From positions 1 through 16,410 of the forward strand of contig NZXL01000003.1 in NCBI GenBank assembly GCA_002697705.1: DNA of 16,410 bases. The letters run 5' to 3'. The position numbers and the translations under genes are program-made. Position 1 is the stretch's first letter; each line of letters starts with the position of its first letter. The notes beneath the pieces were generated by a model that did not search any database, had not been told where the DNA came from, and was given only the letters and a program-made list of their open reading frames with translations. The DNA comes from Methanobacteriota archaeon (GTDB lineage: Archaea > Thermoplasmatota > Poseidoniia > Poseidoniales > Poseidoniaceae). Below, one piece after another: positions 6,910 through 15,032 of the stretch.

Positions 6910-8280
6910 ATGGTTGACCAGTTACCAAATCGAGGATTAGAATTAGAAATGCTTCAATCAATGGGCATGTCTAGTATGGATGACTTATTTGCAGATATTC
7001 CATTAGAAGTACGTATGAATGAACCTCTAGATTTACCACCCCCCCAATCTGAAGAAGAAATTATAGCAGACGCAAGAAGGCTATTAGGCTCAAATATGGC
7101 CATGACCGAATCGGTTTCTTTCTTGGGTGCAGGATTATATCAAAACTATGTTCCAGCATCGGTTTTCCAGTTGATCACTCGTGGAGAATTTTTGACATCT
7201 TATACTCCGTATCAACCGGAAGTAAGTCAAGGAATGTTACAAGCCATGTGGGAATTTCAAACATTGATTTCAGAATTAGTTGGTCTTCCAATCTCTAATT
7301 TATCACTTTATGACGGTTCAACTGCTGCTGCTGAAGCATTAACCTGCGCAGTAAGGGTTCACAATCGTAAAGCGGAACAGAAGGATACAGTATATATCTC
7401 TGAATTAACTCCTCCAGATAGAATCTCAGTTATGACCAATTATTGTCAAGGTGCAGGTATCACAATCAAGTATATCAGCCATAATTCGGATGGAAGTATT
7501 GATTTATCCAGTGCTCAAGAAGCTGCTGGCTCCTGTGGAGTATATGTTGAGCAACCAAATCCTCTAGGTTTACTAGATGGTGGATATCCTCAACTTAAGG
7601 AAATTATTGGTGATAATACCGCATTGATTGTAGGAGTTCAACCAATCTCTCTTGGTCTAGTTGAGGCACCTGGTCATTATGGTGCAGACATTGTGGTTGG
7701 TGAAGGCCAGCCTCTAGGCAGTCCAATAACTGCAGGTGGGCCAATCTATGGGATATTTGCTTGCTCCAAACCTTATCTCCGATTAATGCCTGGCAGAATA
7801 GTTGGTAAAAGTATAGACGTTGATGGTAAAGAAGCCTATTGCTTGACCCTTTCAACTAGGGAACAACACATTAGACGCCATCGTGCAACATCTAATATCT
7901 GCACTAATGAAACCTTGATTGCACTTATGGGTGCTATGCATATGTCATTACTTGGACCTGAGGGACTAAACCATTTGGCACTACGAAACATTACTGCATG
8001 TAACCTAGCCAAGCAAAAGTTATCAGAAATTGGAACCATAGCATTACCTCACTCTCAAGGGACTCATTTCAATGAGTTTATTGTTGAACTTCCATCGTCT
8101 GCTGCTAATTGCCTCAGTTATCTGGATGGAGTTGGAATTATAGGTGGTTTTGATGCGAGTCAATGGTATCCTGAACGTAAGAACTGGCTACTAGTGACAG
8201 TCACTGACCAAACATCTGCCAAAGAGATCGAATTACTTGCTGCGCATATTGCAGTTTGGTCAGCGGGGGTGAATGCATGA
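6910..8280 (+). CDS. gcvPA: Glycine dehydrogenase (decarboxylating) subunit 1, P protein alpha
   Basis: N-terminal half of the split glycine cleavage P protein (456 residues; the family is about 440-450). With GcvPB it decarboxylates glycine and loads the aminomethyl group onto the lipoyl arm of GcvH. Conserved blocks are FLGAGLYQNYVPASV (71-85), SYTPYQPEVSQG (97-108), LYDGSTAAAEA (133-143), YVEQPNPLGLLD, and EQHIRRHRATSNICTNE near residue 320. The PLP lysine is not here but in the partner subunit, as expected for this half. Its TGA overlaps the ATG of gcvPB (ATGA at 8277-8280), which suits coupled synthesis of the two subunits in equal amounts. The start is fixed by the strong ribosome site. 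Confidence 0.95.
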   Translation: MVDQLPNRGLELEMLQSMGMSSMDDLFADIPLEVRMNEPLDLPPPQSEEEIIADARRLLGSNMAMTESVSFLGAGLYQNYVPASVFQLITRGEFLTSYTPYQPEVSQGMLQAMWEFQTLISELVGLPISNLSLYDGSTAAAEALTCAVRVHNRKAEQKDTVYISELTPPDRISVMTNYCQGAGITIKYISHNSDGSIDLSSAQEAAGSCGVYVEQPNPLGLLDGGYPQLKEIIGDNTALIVGVQPISLGLVEAPGHYGADIVVGEGQPLGSPITAGGPIYGIFACSKPYLRLMPGRIVGKSIDVDGKEAYCLTLSTREQHIRRHRATSNICTNETLIALMGAMHMSLLGPEGLNHLALRNITACNLAKQKLSEIGTIALPHSQGTHFNEFIVELPSSAANCLSYLDGVGIIGGFDASQWYPERKNWLLVTVTDQTSAKEIELLAAHIAVWSAGVNA

Positions 8281-9773
8281 GTAGATTATTCGACTTTGCA
8301 GGCGGTGCTGGAATGGGTTATTCTCAACCAGATACAATCATGGCAAAAGAGTCAGTTTCTCTTCCTGCAAGTTTAGTTCGTAAGAATTTACCTAAGTGGC
8401 CAAGACTCTCAGAGCCCGAGATGGTTAGGCACTATACTTGGCTATCACGTCGTAATTTCGGCATTGATACCGGATTTTACCCACTTGGGTCTTGCACAAT
8501 GAAACACAACCCTAGGGTCAATGAGGTAATTGCACAAATGCCCGGAATTGCAGAGATTCATCCGCATCAACCCGAGCATCATCTTCAAGGACTTCTATCG
8601 ATTTTCCATGAGATGCAACATATGTTAGAAATTTGCGCAGGTATGGATCAAGTTACTTTGCAACCTGTAGCAGGTGCTCAGGGTGAATTTACTGCCGTAA
8701 GATGTGTTCAAGAATTTTTTAGAAGTCGGGGAGAAGATCAACGAACAAAGGTAATTGTTCCTGATTCAGCACACGGAACAAATCCAGCAAGTGCTGCTAT
8801 GGCTGGATTTGAAATTATCGAAATTCCAAGTTTGGAAGACGGTAGAATCGATATTGATGCACTAAAGGCGGTAGTTGATGATACAGTAGCATTGATGATG
8901 GTTACAAACCCCAACACATTAGGATTATTTGAAAATGATATTTCCCAAGCCTCTGAGATCATACATTCCGTTGGCGGCCAAATGTACTATGATGGTGCTA
9001 ACTTCAATGCTATTCTTGGTAGAACTTCACCAGGTTTGATGGGCTTTGACGCTGTACACTTCAATCTTCACAAAACGTTTAGTCAACCGCATGGAGGCGG
9101 TGGCCCAGGTTCAGGTCCTATCGGAGTTAAATCTCACCTTGCAGAGTTTTTGCCAGGTCCAATTGTAAAGAAAAGACCCATTTCAAGTGGTCATGAGGAA
9201 TTTGCAGTCGATGATATGTGGTATGGCTGGTATCAGCCAGCAAATAGTATTGGTAAAGTTCAGCAATGGCACGGTAATGCTGGAGCAGTAGTTCGTTGTT
9301 GGGCATACTACAGACGTTATGGATATGGCTTGAAAGATATGTCTGAACATGCGGTGTTGAATGCCAATTACCTCCGTCATGCATTACATAGGGAGGCAGA
9401 AAAAGCAGGAATTAGTGATATGTTCATCGACGGCGCTACTACCAAGGTTGCCAAGCACGAATTCACTCTCTCATTATTGCCTGCTAAAGAAAAATATGGA
9501 ATTTCTGCTATGGATGTCGCCAAAGGCCTCTTGGATAAAGGATACATGGCTCCAACAGTTTACTTCCCTCTAGTTGTTCCTGAATGTATGATGTTTGAGC
9601 CTACTGAAACAGAAAGTAGAGACACTTTAGATAAGTTTGCAAAAGAATTCATACAAGTACTTCAACAAGATGCTGAAACTCTCCATCAAGCCCCAATCAC
9701 AACTCCAGTAAGGCGAGTTGACGAAGTTTATGCTGCAAGAAACCTATGCTTGCGTCATCCATTTGACGAGTAG
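8277..9773 (+). CDS. gcvPB: Glycine dehydrogenase (decarboxylating) subunit 2, P protein beta
   Basis: PLP-carrying half of the split P protein (498 residues). Visible blocks are GFYPLGSCTMKHNP (residues 66-79), SAHGTNPASAAMAGF (from 164), VTNPNTLGLFE, FNLHKTFSQPHGGGGPGSGP with the Schiff-base Lys266, and VYFPLVVPECMMFEPTE near the C-terminus. The frame is open to a TTG at 8256, but the ATG at 8277 overlaps the gcvPA stop, has a purine-rich GGGGGTG upstream and matches family N-termini. No gene for the H carrier protein or the L dehydrogenase follows; both must be encoded elsewhere. Confidence 0.95.
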   Translation: MSRLFDFAGGAGMGYSQPDTIMAKESVSLPASLVRKNLPKWPRLSEPEMVRHYTWLSRRNFGIDTGFYPLGSCTMKHNPRVNEVIAQMPGIAEIHPHQPEHHLQGLLSIFHEMQHMLEICAGMDQVTLQPVAGAQGEFTAVRCVQEFFRSRGEDQRTKVIVPDSAHGTNPASAAMAGFEIIEIPSLEDGRIDIDALKAVVDDTVALMMVTNPNTLGLFENDISQASEIIHSVGGQMYYDGANFNAILGRTSPGLMGFDAVHFNLHKTFSQPHGGGGPGSGPIGVKSHLAEFLPGPIVKKRPISSGHEEFAVDDMWYGWYQPANSIGKVQQWHGNAGAVVRCWAYYRRYGYGLKDMSEHAVLNANYLRHALHREAEKAGISDMFIDGATTKVAKHEFTLSLLPAKEKYGISAMDVAKGLLDKGYMAPTVYFPLVVPECMMFEPTETESRDTLDKFAKEFIQVLQQDAETLHQAPITTPVRRVDEVYAARNLCLRHPFDE

Positions 9774-9781
9774 TGGTCAAT

Positions 9782-10447
9782 ATGGTTAGGGCGAGAGATA
9801 AATCTCCCGAAACCTTCGGATGGAATAAGGTCGAATTAAAGCCAAATCCCAAAGCGGTTCTTTATCCATTATCATGGGGGATTTTACCAATTGTTTTTGC
9901 ATTGATTATGATGGTGACCAGAACCGGAGAAGAATGGATTGCTTGGTCTGGCGGAATTGGAATAATTTTGTTCCTCGTAGGTGGAGTCAGTGCTGTAGGT
10001 CCTCGTCAAGGAGCCTTTAATTCAATTAGAATTGCTTCAGGTTTTTTCTTTTGTATTCTAGCTATATTTTCTTGGGTTCTTGTTGCAACGAATAATTTGC
10101 TAGAAGTATATGGGATTTTAAGTTCGTTTCTCGCTCTGATTATGATCTATCGTTCATTGGATTTTATCTTCAAAGACATTGGATTAATCTATCAACTTGA
10201 GTGGTCTGCTAAACGGTCATTACCAACTGGTAGTATGGTCGACTGGGATATTCGTTCAACACGTTTCACTCAAAATACTATGGCTTTGAAAAGATTTGAT
10301 GGTGACCGTTTCGCTCAGATATATGGTTCAAGGACTACTGAAGGCTTAGTGCTGCGATTAGATATCTTTGGAATCCATGAAGGTAATCGGTTTGATTATA
10401 GAACATTAGGCCTAGATTTGCAGGATTTTATTGAGGAAGATGAATAG
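9782..10447 (+). CDS. Four-helix membrane protein of unknown function
   Basis: I do not recognise this 221-residue protein. Four hydrophobic segments stand out at about residues 27-46, 52-73, 82-104 and 107-130, after a short polar N-terminus. A soluble domain of about 90 residues follows (from about GLIYQLEWSAKR), with alternating hydrophobic residues and a cluster DWDIRSTRF...MALKRFDGDRF, ending in the acidic DFIEEDE. It lies eight bases after gcvPB and 35 bases before purE, so it is probably cotranscribed with both. That is unusual for a membrane protein and says little about function. A GTG at 9773, overlapping the gcvPB stop, would add three residues; neither start has a good ribosome site. 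Confidence 0.75.
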   Translation: MVRARDKSPETFGWNKVELKPNPKAVLYPLSWGILPIVFALIMMVTRTGEEWIAWSGGIGIILFLVGGVSAVGPRQGAFNSIRIASGFFFCILAIFSWVLVATNNLLEVYGILSSFLALIMIYRSLDFIFKDIGLIYQLEWSAKRSLPTGSMVDWDIRSTRFTQNTMALKRFDGDRFAQIYGSRTTEGLVLRLDIFGIHEGNRFDYRTLGLDLQDFIEEDE

Positions 10448-10482
10448 TCATCTTGAATAACCTACCGCGACGGCAGAATCCC

Positions 10483-10962
10483 ATGGAAGTAACTATTCTA
10501 TTGGGTTCGTCCTCGGATATGCCGATTGCTGAAAAATGTACGAAAATTTTGAATCAATTCTCAGTTGATTATCAATTAAGGGTTGCAAGCGCACACCGCT
10601 CGCCAAAATTTGTTGAACAAATTATTCACGATGCTGAAGCAGATGGATGTAAGGTATTCATCGCTATGGCGGGTTTAGCGGCAGCACTTCCCGGAGCAGT
10701 AGCTGCATTGACTACAAAACCAGTTATTGGGGTGCCATGCGGTGGAAGAGTGCCATTTGATTCATTATTATCCATTGTCCAATTACCACCAGGAGTTCCG
10801 GCAGCAACCGTTGGAGTTGACCGTGGAGACAATGCAGGATATCTTGCAGTTCAAATGTTAGCACTTCAAAATGAAAATCATGCTGCGGCATTGAAGCAAA
10901 ACAAACTCGACCAAGTTGAGAGAGTAAAGGCCCAAGACCGAGAGGTTAATGGGGGCGCTTGA
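10483..10962 (+). CDS. purE: 5-(carboxyamino)imidazole ribonucleotide mutase / AIR carboxylase, PurE
   Basis: Cytoplasmic enzyme of de novo purine synthesis that forms 4-carboxy-AIR. From the ATG at 10483 the protein has 159 residues, the usual length. It begins MEVTILLGSSSDMP (phosphate-binding loop) and keeps VASAHRSP with catalytic His38. The next conserved block normally reads AAHLPG in PurE; here it is AAALPG, with Ala68 in place of the second histidine. PVIGVPCGG and LSIVQLPPGVPAATVGVDRG follow the family pattern. The frame extends to a TTG at 10453, adding MNNLPRRQNP; E. coli PurE has a similar short extension, so that start is possible. The stop abuts the guaAB start. Confidence 0.92.
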   Translation: MEVTILLGSSSDMPIAEKCTKILNQFSVDYQLRVASAHRSPKFVEQIIHDAEADGCKVFIAMAGLAAALPGAVAALTTKPVIGVPCGGRVPFDSLLSIVQLPPGVPAATVGVDRGDNAGYLAVQMLALQNENHAAALKQNKLDQVERVKAQDREVNGGA

Positions 10963-11913
10963 ATGTTTGATACCGATGAATTCGTAAAGGAATCCATCGA
11001 ACAATTACAGAATACTATTGACGATGTTGCTATTATCGCATGTTCTGGCGGTGTTGATTCCACTGTTGCCGCAGTTATTGCTAATCAGGCGGTTGGTGAT
11101 TTACTTCATTGTGTATACGTAGATACAGGATTCATGCGCAAAGGAGAAACTGAAGAAATTGAAGCATTACTTGCAGATCAAGGCATCAAGAATTTGGTTA
11201 CTGTTAAGGCTGCAGACCGTTACTTTGAGGCACTCAAGGGTGTAACTGAGCCAGAAGAAAAGCGTAAAGTAATAGGGGAATTATTCATTAGAATTTTTGA
11301 AGATGAGCAAAAGAAATGTGGTGCTAAGTACTTAGTTCAAGGAACTATAGCACCCGATTGGATTGAATCTGGTGGCGGTGTCCGTGATACAATCAAGTCT
11401 CATCACAACGTTGGTGGTCTTCCTGAAGACATGACTTTAGAAGTGGTTGAACCACTACGAGACTTATACAAGGATGAAGTTAGAGAACTTGCTCGATTCT
11501 TAAAGATCAATGTTGCTGAAAGACAACCATTCCCTGGACCAGGACTTGCTGTACGTACTTTGGGTGATTTAACACCAGAACGTGTAGCGGTAGTTCGTGA
11601 GTCTTGTGCTATTGTTGAAGAGGAGTTTGAGAAAGCAGCAACTGAAGGTATTATGGAGATTCCATGGCAATACTTTGCTGCCCTTCTACCGGTTAGAAGT
11701 GTCGGAGTCCATGGTGATGTACGTGCATATGGAGAAACAATCGTTGTCCGTGCCGTTCAATCAATGGATGGTATGTCGGCTAGATATTCTGAAATCCCTC
11801 ATTCAGTTTTACAGAAAATTAGTACAAGAATAACCAACACTGTCAAAGGGGCAGTAAACCGCGTGGTCTACGATATTACTCACAAACCACCGGGTACTAT
11901 CGAATGGGAATAA
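10963..11913 (+). CDS. guaAB: GMP synthase, ATP-pyrophosphatase subunit B
   Basis: Converts XMP to GMP using ATP and ammonia supplied by a separate glutaminase subunit (GuaAA). The 316-residue length and absence of a class I glutaminase domain identify the archaeal two-subunit form. The PP-loop SGGVDS is at residues 28-33. Further family blocks are YVDTGFMRKGE, LVQGTIAPDWIES, KSHHNVGGLPEDM, ERQPFPGPGLAVR and the C-terminal YDITHKPPGTIEWE. The ATG follows the purE TGA without a gap, so the two purine enzymes are coupled. The glutaminase subunit gene is not in the window. Confidence 0.96.
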   Translation: MFDTDEFVKESIEQLQNTIDDVAIIACSGGVDSTVAAVIANQAVGDLLHCVYVDTGFMRKGETEEIEALLADQGIKNLVTVKAADRYFEALKGVTEPEEKRKVIGELFIRIFEDEQKKCGAKYLVQGTIAPDWIESGGGVRDTIKSHHNVGGLPEDMTLEVVEPLRDLYKDEVRELARFLKINVAERQPFPGPGLAVRTLGDLTPERVAVVRESCAIVEEEFEKAATEGIMEIPWQYFAALLPVRSVGVHGDVRAYGETIVVRAVQSMDGMSARYSEIPHSVLQKISTRITNTVKGAVNRVVYDITHKPPGTIEWE

Positions 11914-11957
11914 ATCCAGTTTTGTTTATCCATTTAATGCAAGGTATCAAAAGAGTA

Positions 11958-11964
11958 TTTTTTT
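11958..11964 (+). terminator. T7 tract after guaAB
   Basis: Seven T residues lie 45 bases after the guaAB stop and 10 bases before the next ATG. An archaeal polymerase could terminate the purine transcript here. No strong hairpin precedes it, and the closeness to the next start codon means it could instead be part of that gene's leader. Confidence 0.4.
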
Positions 11965-11974
11965 ACCAAAGTTC

Positions 11975-14644
11975 ATGGCGAGTAAGCAGACTAGTGTTTT
12001 TATTCTCAGTATTTTGCTATTTTCTCTTATTTCTAATGTTCAAGCATCAGAAGAATCACTGACTGTGGCTCAATTTGGAACCGGGTTTGATGAAGTAGTA
12101 ATTGCAGATTCTTCTGATGGTTTATTTGACCCACGAGACCTTGAATTCCACCCAGGGCGAACCGACGAACTTTGGATTGCTAACCGTGGAGATGACAGTA
12201 TCTCTATCATACATGATACTGGTCTTGATACACAATACTCGGAGAACCGAGAAGACTCCAACAGCAATCACTTCTTGGAAGAAGTCAGCGCAATTGCCTT
12301 TGGTGCATACCATCCCGAATTTGACTGGCAATGGGGTTCGGCTCAAGAGACTCAAAACACATATTGTGGCCTAGGCTCTCCAAATCAATTCATGGGGCCT
12401 ACACTTTGGCCATCATCACTTGCTCACTTTGCTGTTGAAAATCAAAATAATGGCAATGGGTTATTGGGCAGCCATATCGATATGAATCACGAATCTCCTG
12501 ACGGAATGGGTATTGCTCATGACAATGGAAATGCATACTGGTACTTTGATGGCTACTATGGAGAACTTGTTTACTATGATTTCCAAGTAGACCACGATAC
12601 GGGTCAAGATGACCATTCAGATGGAATTGTTCACCGTTATTCAGACATTCAATTGACAAGAGACGGTGGTATTCCTGGGCACATGATACTGGATAAGGAC
12701 TCAGGAATTCTTTACATTGCTGATACAGGTGCCAATCGTGTATTGTGGGTTAATACTGATGATACATCAGTTAGTACTCAAAATATTATGAATGACCCTT
12801 CAAGACTAGAGCCATTAGCCGAATATTCTCGTAAGACTGGCATGGAATGGGGTGTTCTAGATACTGGCCTAAGTGCTCCATCAGGAATCGCATTAGACGG
12901 AGACACACTCTTTGTTTCAGAAAACAGCAATGGTCGGATAGTTGCCTATGATTTATCTGATGATGGTAAGAGTGGAGTGGAAATAGATACAATACAGACT
13001 ACGGCGACTTTCATTATGGGATTAGAAATTGGTCCTGATGGGCATCTTTACTATGTTGATAACGGCAAGGATCAAGTTGTTAGAATCGACCCATATTTCG
13101 ATATGGATACAGATGGAGTTTTGGATGAAGATGATAATTGCCCACTTATTGCTAACTCTCAACAGAATAATCACGATGGAGATTCCTTTGGAGATGCATG
13201 TGACCAAGATGATGATAATGACGGTGTAGAAGATGACAATGATTTATGCGCCACAGGTAGAACAAACTGGGCTTCAGCGACCTTCAATGATCATGACATG
13301 GATGGTTGTCACGATACCACAGAAGATTTCGATGACGATAATGATGACTTGATTGATACTAAAGATTCTTGTCCAAAGGGTGATATTGCTTGGCTTTCTT
13401 CTTCACAAACTGATTATGATCGTGATGGCTGCCGAGATGCAGGTGAAGACTTAGATGATGATGATGATACAATTTGTGATGGTCTTGCTGAAGATTCATT
13501 TTGTATTGTTGCAAATACAGAAGTGGATTCTTGTCCAACAAGTCGCCTTGACTTTACATCTACTACTTCCACAGATCTAGACCGAGATGGCTGTGAAGAT
13601 GCAGGTGAAGACCTTGATGACGACAATGATGGTTTCTTGGATGAAGATGACTATTGTCCAACTGTTGTAGGGACAAGTAACGGAACTGCAAAGGGATGCA
13701 TAGACACAGATGGTGATAATTTTGCTGATGTAATTGATGACTTCCCGTTAGAGCCTACTCAATGGTATGATTCTGATGGAGATGGATTTGGTGATATCAT
13801 TCAAGGATTCGAGGGTGATTTCTGCGTTAATTTAGCGGGTACTTCTACTCAAGATAGAATTGGATGTCCTGATAGCGATGGAGATGGATGGTCAGACGCT
13901 GACACATATTGGCGTGTAAGTGCAGGTGCTGATTCATTCCCAGATGACCCCACACAACATGCTGATGCTGATTATGATGGTTATGGTGATGACCAATCGG
14001 GCTTCCAGCCAGATGGGTGTACAGAAGAATTTGGGACATCTACTCTCGATGTATTTGGATGTTTAGACTCAGATGGAGACGGTTGGTCAGACTCAGGTGA
14101 TTCTTTCCCAACTAATGCCTCACAATACTTAGATAGTGACTCTGATGGTTTTGGAGATGCAATCGATGGTGACTTCCCCGATTCATGTCCTGATGTATTT
14201 GGTAACTCGACTAAACAGAGATTTGGTTGTTTAGATAGCGATGGTGATGGTTGGGATGATACTCTGGATGAATTTCCAAATGATTCCTTAGATTGGATAG
14301 ATACAGATGGAGATGGTGTTGGAGATAACTTAGATGCCTTCCCACTTGATGCTTCTTTATCTGAGATTGAAGAAGAGAGTTCTAATCTACTGATTATTGG
14401 AATATTGATATTTGTTCTAATTTCAGTTGGAATTGCTGGCTTACTTCTAACACGACGTAACAAGACCAAAGTATCTCTAGGTAATTCTGAGTTTTTACCA
14501 GTAATGACTAATATTGAGCCATTAGCAGTTATGGCTCCAGTCACTGCTGCAATCCACCCTCCACTACCGCCGGAGGGACTCCCTTCAGGCTGGACTATGG
14601 AACAATGGTCATGGTATGGTGAAGACTACCTACGTAATCGTTGA
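11975..14644 (+). CDS. Secreted, membrane-anchored protein with beta-propeller-like half and calcium-binding repeats
   Basis: An 889-residue surface protein. The N-terminus is a signal peptide with likely cleavage after Ala24 (NVQA|SEE). Residues about 40-370 contain NHL/SMP-30-like blade strands: LWIANRGDDSISII, ILYIADTGANRVLWV, LFVSENSNGRIVAYDL and LYYVDNGKDQVVRIDP. Residues about 376-795 are aspartate-rich calcium-binding repeats. A transmembrane helix at about 804-827 (IIGILIFVLISVGIAGLLL) is followed by TRRNK, so the outside-to-inside topology is clear. The cytoplasmic tail of about 60 residues ends with GLPSGWTMEQWSWYGEDYL, a motif I recall at the ends of other Marine Group II membrane proteins. 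Function is unknown; adhesion, polymer binding or an exported enzyme are possible. The start has no ribosome site, so translation may be leaderless. Confidence 0.88.
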   Translation: MASKQTSVFILSILLFSLISNVQASEESLTVAQFGTGFDEVVIADSSDGLFDPRDLEFHPGRTDELWIANRGDDSISIIHDTGLDTQYSENREDSNSNHFLEEVSAIAFGAYHPEFDWQWGSAQETQNTYCGLGSPNQFMGPTLWPSSLAHFAVENQNNGNGLLGSHIDMNHESPDGMGIAHDNGNAYWYFDGYYGELVYYDFQVDHDTGQDDHSDGIVHRYSDIQLTRDGGIPGHMILDKDSGILYIADTGANRVLWVNTDDTSVSTQNIMNDPSRLEPLAEYSRKTGMEWGVLDTGLSAPSGIALDGDTLFVSENSNGRIVAYDLSDDGKSGVEIDTIQTTATFIMGLEIGPDGHLYYVDNGKDQVVRIDPYFDMDTDGVLDEDDNCPLIANSQQNNHDGDSFGDACDQDDDNDGVEDDNDLCATGRTNWASATFNDHDMDGCHDTTEDFDDDNDDLIDTKDSCPKGDIAWLSSSQTDYDRDGCRDAGEDLDDDDDTICDGLAEDSFCIVANTEVDSCPTSRLDFTSTTSTDLDRDGCEDAGEDLDDDNDGFLDEDDYCPTVVGTSNGTAKGCIDTDGDNFADVIDDFPLEPTQWYDSDGDGFGDIIQGFEGDFCVNLAGTSTQDRIGCPDSDGDGWSDADTYWRVSAGADSFPDDPTQHADADYDGYGDDQSGFQPDGCTEEFGTSTLDVFGCLDSDGDGWSDSGDSFPTNASQYLDSDSDGFGDAIDGDFPDSCPDVFGNSTKQRFGCLDSDGDGWDDTLDEFPNDSLDWIDTDGDGVGDNLDAFPLDASLSEIEEESSNLLIIGILIFVLISVGIAGLLLTRRNKTKVSLGNSEFLPVMTNIEPLAVMAPVTAAIHPPLPPEGLPSGWTMEQWSWYGEDYLRNR
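13100..14355 (+). repeat. Protein-level calcium-binding repeats of two types
   Basis: The first part encodes thrombospondin type 3-like units (DMDTDGVLDEDDNCP; then several with DGC.DAGEDLDDDND). The second part changes to units of the form DSDGDGWSD..D.FP.D..Q..D.D.DGFGD. Cysteines recur at near-regular spacing. Each DxDxDG loop should bind calcium. The DNA copies are diverged, so this is not a recent tandem duplication. Confidence 0.8.
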
Positions 14645-14660
14645 TGGTGTCAATTTAACT

Positions 14661-14668
14661 TTTATACT
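14661..14668 (+). promoter_or_regulatory. TATA box for the small membrane protein gene
   Basis: TTTATACT is centred about 25 bases before the ATG at 14689. That is the archaeal TATA-to-start distance, so transcription would begin at or next to the start codon and give a leaderless message. The absence of a ribosome site before this ATG agrees. Confidence 0.6.
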
Positions 14669-14688
14669 GACCTCATCTACCCTGTTTG

Positions 14689-14949
14689 ATGAATAATTTC
14701 TTAACAAGGATGGCCAGATTCTGGTTGTGTCTTGGAAGATTGTATGATGTTGGGATTTCATTAATCGTGTCATGTTTGATTTCACTGGCATTTAGAGTCT
14801 CTTCGTTAATTGAATTCATAATCATCTTTGGTATCTGTTGGTTGACGCTAGAATTTTTCTGGTGGTCAGTCAATAGATTTAGTTCAAATTTAGTAAATAA
14901 TCCGACCTTGAGAAAGTATTTTCTTGGTGGCGATTTTAGGAAAAAATGA
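14689..14949 (+). CDS. Small membrane protein, two predicted helices, unknown function
   Basis: An 86-residue protein that I do not recognise. It begins MNNFLTRMARFWLCL and has two hydrophobic stretches, at about residues 18-38 and 40-60, with WWSVNRF after the second, then a basic C-terminus ending DFRKK. A well-placed TATA box supports it as a real gene. A 93-codon frame on the opposite strand spans the same bases but is Asn/Lys-rich with no helix or domain signal, and I judge it a shadow. The gene is preceded by the surface protein gene on the same strand, but it appears to have its own promoter. Confidence 0.65.
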   Translation: MNNFLTRMARFWLCLGRLYDVGISLIVSCLISLAFRVSSLIEFIIIFGICWLTLEFFWWSVNRFSSNLVNNPTLRKYFLGGDFRKK

Positions 14950-15005
14950 TTCATTAAATTAGCAATTCAAAGTAATTAGAATTCACTTGATAAAATCCAT
15001 TTCCC

Positions 15006-15018
15006 AAAAAAACAAAAA
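15006..15018 (-). terminator. Minus-strand T5-G-T7 tract
   Basis: Read on the minus strand this is TTTTTGTTTTTTT, 15 bases after the stop of the small ORF at 15033-15128 and about 190 bases beyond the stop of the surface protein gene. It is a good archaeal terminator for minus-strand transcription and shows where the right-hand transcript probably ends. Confidence 0.5.
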
Positions 15019-15032
15019 CTCAATTCCAAAAA

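Noticed and set aside
13100..14355. DNA tandem repeat or CRISPR-like array
   Set aside because: Repeats are only visible at protein level, with diverged codons and irregular lengths; there are no constant repeats with unique spacers.
13981..14544. Long 187-codon minus-strand frame opposite the calcium repeats
   Set aside because: Ser/Pro-rich low-complexity translation that is simply the complement of GAT/GGT-rich repeat codons; no domain, start signal or promoter.
14673..14954. 93-codon minus-strand frame opposite the small membrane protein gene
   Set aside because: No hydrophobic or domain signal, Asn/Lys-rich; the plus-strand gene has helices and a well-placed TATA box.
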